Positions 24,105 through 31,880 of a DNA stretch of 64,000 nt are shown one piece after another. Position 1 is the first letter of the stretch. Each line of letters starts with the position of its first letter. Position numbers and translations under genes: made by a program. Below the pieces are notes generated by a model. That model saw only the letters and a program-made list of their open reading frames with translations, was not told where the DNA came from and searched no databases. The DNA comes from Pasteuria penetrans (GTDB taxonomy: Bacteria > Bacillota > Bacilli > Thermoactinomycetales > Thermoactinomycetaceae), in contig NZ_UZAC03000001.1 of the NCBI RefSeq assembly GCF_900538055.1, positions 1,674,001 to 1,738,000 on the forward strand. Reading direction: 5' to 3'.

Positions 24105-25055
24105 TTAAGATGTCAGGGGGCGAATACGCGGCAGGAGACGACGATCCCCTTCCGCAATCTTCGCCTCCCAGGTAGTTGGGTCCTGAGCCGAAAATTGGCT
24201 TACAAAAGCCATCACCTCACGGGTTAAGGAGGTCGGTGTAGACGCCCCCGCTGTAACACCCACACGCTGGCAAGGAAGCAACCACTTTATATCAATCTCA
24301 TGAAGATCCGCCACACGATAAGCATCTACCCCAGCACACTCCCTAGCCACCTGTACCAAACGGTTCGCATTATTACTACGCTCATCCCCCACTACAAGTA
24401 CCAAATCCAAACCCACAGCCTGTTGGGCCACCGCCTCCTGCCTCTGTTGGGTGGCCAAGCAGATTTCATTATGAACTTCGGCTTCTGGATATCGCTCCAG
24501 GATACTATCGACTAGTTTCTGTGTATCCCATTGACTCATTGTCGTCTGATTCGTTACCAGGATGGGCCCTTCGGGTAAAACAAGCCCCTCAACATCCTCC
24601 TCCCTCTCCACCAGATATACCCGCTCAGGGGGGACTACCCCCATGGCACCCTCAGGCTCAGGATGCCCCCCCCTACCTATATAGAGAACTGTATATCCAT
24701 TCGCAACCTTTTCACGAATCAAATCATGGGTACGCGTTACATCGGGACAAGTCGCATCCACAACATGTAGACCCTTGGCAATTGCACGATGCCGTACGTC
24801 CGGTGCAACACCATGAGCGGTAAAAATCACCGTACCCACCCCAATGGAATCTAAAAGTTCTGATCGATTGGGACCATCCAGGGTCTGCACACCCAAACTC
24901 GCCAGGGACTCCACTACATGTCGATTGTGCACAATCATCCCCAGAACATAAATGGGCCGCGGCACAGTGGGATCCTGAGCCACTCTTTGAACGAGAACCA
25001 GGGCATCTACAACACCATAGCAGTAACCACGCGGTACAATGGGTACCATCTCCAT
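24105..25055 (-). CDS. ispH: 4-hydroxy-3-methylbut-2-enyl diphosphate reductase
   Basis: The 316-residue protein has the three cluster-binding Cys of IspH: C12 (GYCYGV), C103 (ATCPDV) and C199 (NEICLATQ). The substrate-binding motifs VHN, TAHG, GHPE, SNNANRL and GASTP are also present. It performs the last step of the MEP pathway, reducing HMBPP to isopentenyl and dimethylallyl diphosphate with a [4Fe-4S] cluster. ATG 25055 follows GAGAGGGG. The first pathway enzyme of this kind, dxr, lies at 62704-63861. The gene converges with the small gene at 23812-24015. Confidence 0.96.
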   Translation of the reverse strand: MEMVPIVPRGYCYGVVDALVLVQRVAQDPTVPRPIYVLGMIVHNRHVVESLASLGVQTLDGPNRSELLDSIGVGTVIFTAHGVAPDVRHRAIAKGLHVVDATCPDVTRTHDLIREKVANGYTVLYIGRGGHPEPEGAMGVVPPERVYLVEREEDVEGLVLPEGPILVTNQTTMSQWDTQKLVDSILERYPEAEVHNEICLATQQRQEAVAQQAVGLDLVLVVGDERSNNANRLVQVARECAGVDAYRVADLHEIDIKWLLPCQRVGVTAGASTPTSLTREVMAFVSQFSAQDPTTWEAKIAEGDRRLLPRIRPLTS

Positions 25056-25231
25056 ACTATTCGCACCCCTCTCCCCTTCAACTACCTCTGCCTATTACGA
25101 TACGACTTCAACTTCCTTCCGTTCATTTCCACGGGACTGTTCCCATTCGGATGAAGGCAAAATGAATGCACCGAATAGGGCAAACAACCATAGTATACCC
25201 CGTGATCCAATGCAAAGGAAGTGAAGCAAAA

Positions 25232-25870
25232 ATGGAAAAACATCCCGAAATCAATACAGCAGGCGAAGAAGGCGGCGGATACAAACCCCCTGCTATGCTA
25301 CCCCAACGACCCGAACCTGCGCCTCTACAACCCTACCACCCTCCCTACTGTTGCCCACCACCATGTCCACCGCCATGTCCGCCGCCATGCCCACCACCAT
25401 GCTGCTGCCCACCACCATGTCCACCGCCATGCCCACCACCATGTCCGCCGCCGTGCCCACCACCATGTCCGCCGCCGTGCCCACCACCATGCATGCCACT
25501 CTGCAGCATCCACGGTTCCATGCCTTCTATCTCCCACCATCATCATAAATGCCACCACAAACACCATCGGCCTAGTTTACTACCCTGCTTGACATGTGAT
25601 CCCTGCCTACTCCAACACGCCTATCATCAACTATGCCAACAACACAAACATGAAAAACGCATGCTGAAGTGTTTTATTCGTTATTGCATGAAACGCACCC
25701 AATGCTGCCCACCGTACGAACCCCAACCCTATAGCTACCCACCACCATGCCAGTGTGATAAACGATACCGCAACCCCAAAGGGGGACACGTAGGGTACGG
25801 ATCATCATCCCACCGTATTCCATCCTCGAGCTCTTACCAACATGCTACCAGTGGAATAGAGAGTAGCTAG
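25232..25870 (+). CDS. Cys/Pro-rich coat-like protein with eleven PPPC units
   Basis: The protein has 212 residues. ATG 25232 follows AAGGAAGTG. After a polar start (MEKHPEINTAGEEGGG) come eleven PPPC tetrapeptides, split four plus seven by an extra Cys pair (about residues 42-92). A His cluster (SHHHHKCHHKHHR), a segment LPCLTCDPCLLQHAYHQLC, one KHEKRMLKC unit, RYCMKRTQCC and a Ser-rich end follow. No signal peptide. The middle and end match the next gene (26139-26573), so they are paralogues. The very high Cys and His content suggests a disulfide-linked or metal-binding spore coat component. This is inference; I do not recognise a named family. Confidence 0.7.
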   Translation: MEKHPEINTAGEEGGGYKPPAMLPQRPEPAPLQPYHPPYCCPPPCPPPCPPPCPPPCCCPPPCPPPCPPPCPPPCPPPCPPPCPPPCMPLCSIHGSMPSISHHHHKCHHKHHRPSLLPCLTCDPCLLQHAYHQLCQQHKHEKRMLKCFIRYCMKRTQCCPPYEPQPYSYPPPCQCDKRYRNPKGGHVGYGSSSHRIPSSSSYQHATSGIESS

Positions 25871-26138
25871 CTCATTGCTTTGCAGGTTGGGTTCATGCAA
25901 ATTGGGCCATTATACATCATACGTATGTAATGATAGGCGAACAAAGAACGGAGGGCGCCGGACATGCGTACCCATATAGTCCCATATACCACACAACTGC
26001 GAAATTCCAGCGCCCGCCCCTTAGAAAAAATCCCTATACAAAATGAAAATAGTAAAATATGAAAAAAAAAAAACGAAACTACTAACACCGTATCCCCCTC
26101 GGTCCTTTCCGTACTAAAAAATTAGGAGATCAGATTCC

Positions 26139-26573
26139 ATGCTATCTACCCGCTACAATAATACGAATCAAAAACATCACTGTCATCTCAATTTTCTACC
26201 CTGCCTATCCTGTAATCCCCACTCTATTCGGTTTGCCTACCACCAGCTATGTCATCATCAAAAACATGAAAAAAATGCGTTGAAATGCCACCAAAAACAT
26301 GAGAAACATATGCTTAAATGCCATCAAAAAAGAGAAAAACACACACTAAAATACCAACAAAAACATGAAAGACACGCGTTGGCACAATTTGCCCGGCACT
26401 GTATGAAATGTGTGCCACGTCACCAATGCGATTGCTGTCCATGGCCCTCCTACCCACACAAAAAAAGATGTGGGTGCCGCCCCTCTAAGGAATACCCCGA
26501 ATCATCATCATCCAACATGATCCCATTCCTTAGTTCCTATTCATACGCCGAGGAAGGAAGAGAAAGTAGCTAA
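26139..26573 (+). CDS. Cys/His/Lys-rich coat-like protein with 11-residue repeats
   Basis: The protein has 144 residues. ATG 26139 follows TAGGAG. Residues 18-40 (FLPCLSCNPHSIRFAYHQLC) and the later ARHCMKC and SSYSYAEEGRESS parts resemble the gene at 25232. Between them stand about four tandem copies of an 11-residue unit, HQKHEKHMLKC and variants. These give a basic, Cys-spaced helix that is present only once in the paralogue. The PPPC block is absent. Likely a spore coat or matrix protein, by composition and neighbours only. Repeat expansion distinguishes the two genes. Confidence 0.68.
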   Translation: MLSTRYNNTNQKHHCHLNFLPCLSCNPHSIRFAYHQLCHHQKHEKNALKCHQKHEKHMLKCHQKREKHTLKYQQKHERHALAQFARHCMKCVPRHQCDCCPWPSYPHKKRCGCRPSKEYPESSSSNMIPFLSSYSYAEEGRESS

Positions 26574-26911
26574 TCCCCATCATGGTGTCCATGCAGATCA
26601 TGATAACAACAACCGTCACCATTACTAACCACATCATTTTTCACGCTCTAATAGATATAAACAAAATTTTTAAAATAAAACCGTATAAGTAAATATAGAT
26701 CGGGGGGTGGTTCTGTTTTCGCACCAGCACCCATCATTGTATACCTACCATGGTGACAGTACATTCATGTATAAAATTGATGAGTGGGAGAACAATCGGG
26801 AAAAACGCCAGATACACACGTACCCACATAGTCCATGGACTATCCACAATCCCGGCATCTGGCGCTCCCCTACTAGGATGATTCTCCCATCGAAGATTAG
26901 AAAAAAATCCC
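26574..26911. other. Region between a coat-like gene and a convergent regulator
   Basis: No supported gene. A short peptide gene of the kind that partners RRNPP regulators would be expected just past the regulator stop; I see no clear candidate with a ribosome site. Confidence 0.35.
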
Positions 26912-28288
26912 CTACAACCAGGAGCTATCCCCCAACTTTTTTTCCCGCTTCTGGTGCTCCAACGATGCACCAGAAGCCCCCTCTTTATACCTCTTCTGGG
27001 CCAGGTACATCTGTTCCACGGCTTGCCGATAATCCTCACTCAGTTCCAATTTCTCAAAACAGTTCGTGAGTTCGTAGTAACTCTTGGCAAGACAATCGTA
27101 GAGTTCTGCCTTTCTGGCCACCTCCACAGAATCGCGGAAATATTGAATAGCATCAGACGTACGCTTCATCTGTTCCATCAATCGACCCATGGATAACAAC
27201 GCATGGTGGGCTGATCTGGAATCACCAAATTTCCTCGATAGCTCTAAGGAAATTTTAAGAGATGAGCGGGCGGAATCCCACTTACCCTGCAAAATATAAA
27301 GATCCCCCAAATCGATATGAATCCTCACCACCTGTTCGCTCTCCAAAATACGATCAGAGAAGTCACGGGCGAATTCAAAACATGTCTCTGCATCCCCCAA
27401 ACGATTCATCCCTAAATAAGTCTTGCCGAGGATTGTCCAAAGACGGAAAGTTTCCTCCGAATGACCCCCACGAATGGCCAACTGTATGCCTTCACGCGCG
27501 CAACGGATAGCATCATTGAATAGTTTCAAAGTACTGAAAAGCTCCGAACGCATGGCATGCATATGCAATACCAATTCTTGATTTTGAATGGAACTCATGT
27601 TACACCATAGTTCATCCAAAACACGAAACGACTCATCCATGCGACCCAATTGTTTCAAATAAAGAACCTTGCCCAATTTCAATTCGTGGATAATTTGATC
27701 GTACTGATTGTCCCCCTTTTTGAAAACCTGCAACCCCCGCTCTACATAGGAGAGGGCAGCATTCCAATCCTCCTGCTGCTCATGGCAACGTGCTAAATAG
27801 TTGTAACACATTGCCTCTAAGTTGATCTTACCTGATAAGGGGTCTTGGGAAGACAATCGGATGGATTCACCAAACTCCCGCTCTGCCTTCCTAAATTCCT
27901 TCATAAAAACATAACAACAACCCCTCAACAAGTGTACAACAGCTTCACAAGGGAGAAAACCGCCATCATAGTATCTCGATAGAGCCGCCTGAGCTTGACT
28001 GATATTACCCGTGGAAATCATTGTTTCCATCGCAATGATCCGCAACTGAACACTCTCCATGTTTTCCGTGTCCTGCTCCAGTAATTGTGGGATATCACTC
28101 ATCTTAATGCCCATCTTCTTCATTAAATATGTGACTTTTTCCTGATTCACATGCGGAATACCGCGTTCAATATTACTGATCGTGGCTGTTGAAATTTGTT
28201 CGTCGGACAAATCCTCCAATCGTAAGCTTCTTTCCTTCCGCTTTTTCCTAATGAATTTCCCAATTTCATTGATTTCAAGAACATTCAT
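26912..28288 (-). CDS. XRE-type HTH regulator with TPR repeats (RRNPP-like)
   Basis: The protein has 458 residues. Residues 9-61 form an XRE helix-turn-helix (IGKFIRKKRKERSLRLEDL, then TISNIERG). The rest is a chain of tetratricopeptide-like helices (for example AMCYNYLARCHEQQEDWNAA and ALLSMGRLMEQMKRTSDAIQ). This layout is that of PlcR/NprR/Rap-related regulators, which sense short secreted peptides and control sporulation, competence or exoenzymes in Bacillales. No cognate peptide gene is evident. ATG 28288 follows AGGGGA. The 3' end converges on the coat-like genes. The targets are unknown. Confidence 0.82.
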   Translation of the reverse strand: MNVLEINEIGKFIRKKRKERSLRLEDLSDEQISTATISNIERGIPHVNQEKVTYLMKKMGIKMSDIPQLLEQDTENMESVQLRIIAMETMISTGNISQAQAALSRYYDGGFLPCEAVVHLLRGCCYVFMKEFRKAEREFGESIRLSSQDPLSGKINLEAMCYNYLARCHEQQEDWNAALSYVERGLQVFKKGDNQYDQIIHELKLGKVLYLKQLGRMDESFRVLDELWCNMSSIQNQELVLHMHAMRSELFSTLKLFNDAIRCAREGIQLAIRGGHSEETFRLWTILGKTYLGMNRLGDAETCFEFARDFSDRILESEQVVRIHIDLGDLYILQGKWDSARSSLKISLELSRKFGDSRSAHHALLSMGRLMEQMKRTSDAIQYFRDSVEVARKAELYDCLAKSYYELTNCFEKLELSEDYRQAVEQMYLAQKRYKEGASGASLEHQKREKKLGDSSWL

Positions 28289-28656
28289 TTTGCTACATCC
28301 CCTTCTATATTTAATTATATAGTTATAATTTTTTTATTTTAAATTTTTTCATTTATACTTGGGAGGTTTCATAATAAATTCCGGCGCATCATTTCCTTTT
28401 ACCTCCTACCCCCCTTTTTACTCCTTATCCTCGGAGTGAGATAATTGGTATATCATAGGAAATGCACACGTTGAACTTTCCTTACGACCCCCGACAAAGT
28501 TATAATGTTCTAATTTAAAATAATGACATATCACAACGGTGAAAAAAGGATGGCAAACCCATCCGCCAAATTGTAGTCTACGTAATCAATTATATAATTA
28601 TTTTTTTCATTTGAAAAGATCTTTATAATATTATTTTTTTTATTTATTTTATAAAA
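28289..28656. other. AT-rich upstream region of the XRE/TPR regulator
   Basis: No open frame is supported. It should contain the regulator promoter, but I cannot place one with confidence. Confidence 0.35.
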
Positions 28657-28683
28657 AAATCACCCCATCCCAGGGGTGATTTT
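28657..28683 (-). terminator. Terminator of the DUF4397 gene
   Basis: AAATCACCCC and GGGGTGATTT form a 10-bp perfect stem with a six-base loop. On the minus strand it is followed by a T run, about 20 bases past the stop of the gene at 28703. Confidence 0.8.
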
Positions 28684-28702
28684 GCGCTATTCAATAAAAT
28701 CC

Positions 28703-29503
28703 TCAAGCAAACACGGCGCGCAACGCTGGATAGCCACTTACTCTCCCCAGGATAAAACTCGTGACTACCTTATCGGACCGCAGATGAACGCGGGGCAGAC
28801 TGTACAATACCTTCCCTGTAGAGGGTTCCTCCATAGTAAGTTGGGCCGGCCCAGCGGGTAGGAGTGCATAGGGTGTAACCTGACCGGGATTCACATTGAT
28901 AGCCCAACGTTGTTCGGTTTGGATAATGATTCGCAAAACAGGTGCATTGGGAGAGAAATGGGCAAATCGAAGTTTCAAGTGTCCAATTATTGGCTCTGCC
29001 CCCTCTTTCATCCACTGCCAAACTGGCTTACTATGTTGATGAAGCAACGGATCCCGAACCACAACAACCTGCTTGCTGTTTTCCAGTACAACCCAATTTG
29101 CTTGTAATAGGGGCCTTTTTCTATCCTTTGCAAAAAATAAGATAAAATTATGCGGTTGGGGTCGTACAGACAACGTAGCAAGGCGTATGGGCTTCCCAAA
29201 AGGCACCGAGGAAAACGACCCTTTATCATCAACCACCAAATCAAATCCCCTATGTGCCCAACGGGTTGCCGCATGTAGAAACCGAACCCTTCCAAGGGAT
29301 TGCCTGTGGACTGAATTTTTCGCATATTGAGACCAATTGACCATTCTCTCCATGTGTTTCAGATACCGTTGATGGTGGGAATCGGCTACCTCGATCTGCT
29401 GTTTATGTTGATGATAATCGGCCAGTAACTTATATCGGAGGGCCTTCTCATAATCATGCCTCCACATCTCCGTTGGCTCCTTTCCAGGCATTAACTGCAA
29501 CAC
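28703..29503 (-). CDS. DUF4397 domain protein
   Basis: The protein has up to 266 residues. The start is uncertain: GTG 29503 or ATG 29491. Residues 1-70 are helical and rich in His, Gln and Lys. Two beta-rich repeats follow. The second (about 177-266) has LRFAHFSPNAPVLRI and TPYALLPAGPAQLTM, the hallmarks of DUF4397. The first (about 72-148) reads VRFLHAATRWAHRGFDLVVD, a weaker copy. DUF4397 domains are often extracellular or cell-envelope proteins of unknown function, but no signal peptide is seen here. In some Bacillus the family occurs among spore-surface proteins, which would fit the neighbours; that is inference. The gene ends in a strong terminator and diverges from the glycosyltransferase. 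Confidence 0.7.
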   Translation of the reverse strand: MLQLMPGKEPTEMWRHDYEKALRYKLLADYHQHKQQIEVADSHHQRYLKHMERMVNWSQYAKNSVHRQSLGRVRFLHAATRWAHRGFDLVVDDKGSFSSVPFGKPIRLATLSVRPQPHNFILFFAKDRKRPLLQANWVVLENSKQVVVVRDPLLHQHSKPVWQWMKEGAEPIIGHLKLRFAHFSPNAPVLRIIIQTEQRWAINVNPGQVTPYALLPAGPAQLTMEEPSTGKVLYSLPRVHLRSDKVVTSFILGRVSGYPALRAVFA

Positions 29504-29666
29504 CCTGGGGGATTGGGGAATTTCCCGTGGGTGTCGAAAGCCTCCTAACAGTTATAGCTATGCGCCCCACGATTGATTTTGCCCATGAGACCCTATAAAG
29601 GAACTAATTGAATGCTATCATCATACCCTAATAGAGATTATTTTCATCATGAAAAGGGGGATCACG

Positions 29667-31022
29667 GTGCACAGGACGACACTCGCCCTCTGCATGATTG
29701 TCAAGGATGAAGCATCCATCATAGCCGAATGTTTGGAAAGTGCCCAATCTGTTGTCGATGAAATCGTTGTAATCGACACAGGTTCCACGGACGATACGAT
29801 AGCAATTTCGCGTTCCTACGGTGCCAATGTCTTCCACGATCCCTGGCGTAACGATTTCTCGCGAGCCAGAAATCTTGCGAAAGAAAATGCCACCAGTGAC
29901 TGGATTATGTGGCTAGATGCCGATGAGATACTGGACAAAGCAGCCCACACGGAATTGCGGAAAAAAATGGATAGGGGTTTGCAAACACACAAAAACCTAG
30001 AAGGTATATATCTTAAAATTCTCAATTATCTGAATTCGGTTGATGAAGAGGAGAAAGAAACAGAACATATACTGATCAATTCCTCGCTACGAATGGTAAA
30101 AAATCGACCTCAATATCGCTTCGTCGGACGTGTACACGAACAAATTCTACCCAGCATCACAACAGGAAATCCTGAGGTAGTAATAGGAGAAATAGACGTC
30201 AAGATCCATCACCGGGGATACTTATACTCCCGAATCAACGATAAAGCAAAAATTGAGCGGAATAAGAAACTAATCCAGATATCCTTACAGGAAGAACCCC
30301 ATAATGCTTTTCACTGGTATAACCTAGGGGTAGAATTTTTCCGAAACCGTGAATTTGCGGAAGCCCTAGTAACCTTCCAAAAATCCATGGAACTCCAACA
30401 CCCAAACGAATCTCTCTGCTACACTCACCTTCGGAAGTATGAGTTGGTTTGCTTGGAGGCACTAGGAAAAGAGAACGAACTCATAGAACAAACGGAAGAA
30501 ACCCTCCGGTTGTTCCCAGATTTCACCGATATATATCATATCAAGGCCAACTATCTCATAAAGAAGGGGGAAATAAGGACTGCCCTCGCCACATTCAAAA
30601 AAGCACTCCAAATCGGCCCCCCCCCTCCAAGCCGGTACGTAACCATTCAGGGGATTGGATCCTATCTCACCTGCCTAGCGATCGGTGAATTGTATGAGAA
30701 ATTGGGCGAATACGAGGAGGCTTTGTCCTATCATGGGGAAGCCCTCCAGCGAACGCAAGGAAAACTACCACAGGCTATACGGGGAATCATCAATATTTTT
30801 TATAAAAGAGATAGTTTGAAAAAATTGCCGAATTTCTTGAAGAAAGAAAATCTCCTATGGGACGCACATGCAAAAGAAATATGGAGGAAAATTATTCAAT
30901 CCCACACAACAGAAAAGGAAATAATAGAACTACTGGATGCCCTACCTGTCCTAAGCACAATTCATAACATCCCTCGGGGGAAACAAGAAAAAAAAATATC
31001 ACACGAAAAAAGGGGGAAATAG
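29667..31022 (+). CDS. Family 2 glycosyltransferase with TPR-like C-terminal region
   Basis: The protein has 451 residues from GTG 29667, chosen because AAAAGGGGG lies 6 bases upstream; the ATG at 29649 would overlap that site. Residues 1-220 are a GT-A fold: LALCMIVKDEASIIAECLES, then VIDTGSTDDT, and the metal-binding DADE at 84-87. Residues 220-400 contain TPR motifs (HWYNLGVEFFRNREFAEALV and GELYEKLGEYEEALSYHGEA). Similar GT2-TPR proteins in Bacillales glycosylate surface proteins or peptides. Collagen-like spore proteins are known to be glycosylated, so those in this window are possible substrates (inference). The C-terminus is Lys-rich. Confidence 0.88.
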   Translation: MHRTTLALCMIVKDEASIIAECLESAQSVVDEIVVIDTGSTDDTIAISRSYGANVFHDPWRNDFSRARNLAKENATSDWIMWLDADEILDKAAHTELRKKMDRGLQTHKNLEGIYLKILNYLNSVDEEEKETEHILINSSLRMVKNRPQYRFVGRVHEQILPSITTGNPEVVIGEIDVKIHHRGYLYSRINDKAKIERNKKLIQISLQEEPHNAFHWYNLGVEFFRNREFAEALVTFQKSMELQHPNESLCYTHLRKYELVCLEALGKENELIEQTEETLRLFPDFTDIYHIKANYLIKKGEIRTALATFKKALQIGPPPPSRYVTIQGIGSYLTCLAIGELYEKLGEYEEALSYHGEALQRTQGKLPQAIRGIINIFYKRDSLKKLPNFLKKENLLWDAHAKEIWRKIIQSHTTEKEIIELLDALPVLSTIHNIPRGKQEKKISHEKRGK

Positions 31023-31331
31023 AAGGGGAATATCAATGGCAACCCAAGTTCCAAAACCCATAACCCGTCTGGGGATTGGACCATTGTTCAATAGAGAGAA
31101 TATTTTGTAATGGGATCCTGTATTCAACGTCTGCCTAAATGTAAACACTATCCACTACATTCCAAGATGAACCCAAGAGTCCCCATACCTTAACGGTTTA
31201 CAAGGTCAGGAAGACCTAAAGGGGGGCTCTATTTGTTTATGATGAATCAGGCCGGCATACGAAAAGGGTGTATACATTCCCCTAAGGGGGTTTTTAGCAC
31301 TACTTTTCATCCCTCCAGGCGAACATTTACA

Positions 31332-31880
31332 GTGATATCGCTCTTTCGGTTGTAATCCCCCCCTGGTTGATTTTCTTGGGTTCCCCATCCTCCGGAAATC
31401 GGTATAATCGTGGTGAATTATAACCATTGACATACATAACAAAAGTTAAAATTACATATAATTTAAAAATTATAAAAAATTATAATAAAAGTAAAAAAAT
31501 ACTGTAAATGGTAATCATAATAAAAAATTTATAAATATTTTTAAATTATATAGTAAAACTTCCCTAGTACCCATTTCCTACATCGTCTAAGAGGTCATGG
31601 TTTATATATTTATTAATAAAATATTATTATATAAATAGAGAAAATGGATCTATAGGGTAAAGTGGGATCAATTTATATTTTATTATATATTATATTAAAA
31701 AAATTAATAAAAAATAGATTCAGAGATGGGTCATCAGACGACGCAGGGAGGACAAAGAAGGGTCCCCACGGGGCCCCGACACCAAATTTGGAATACAACC
31801 TACATTTCCCCACTCTTATCTTGTATTTCACTTTTCTATCTCACCCAACCCCATTGATCATCATGCATATTGTGAAGGAT
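31332..31880 (-). mobile_element. Internally deleted copy of the Mutator-like element
   Basis: The segment 31332-31515 matches the right-end repeat that follows the intact Mutator-like transposase (51112-51368). The segment 31790-31850 matches, reverse-complemented, the left end in front of that gene (49672-49720). The two ends thus face each other as in an intact element on the minus strand, but the transposase gene is missing. An IS256-like element is inserted immediately at its side (31881). Confidence 0.55.
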
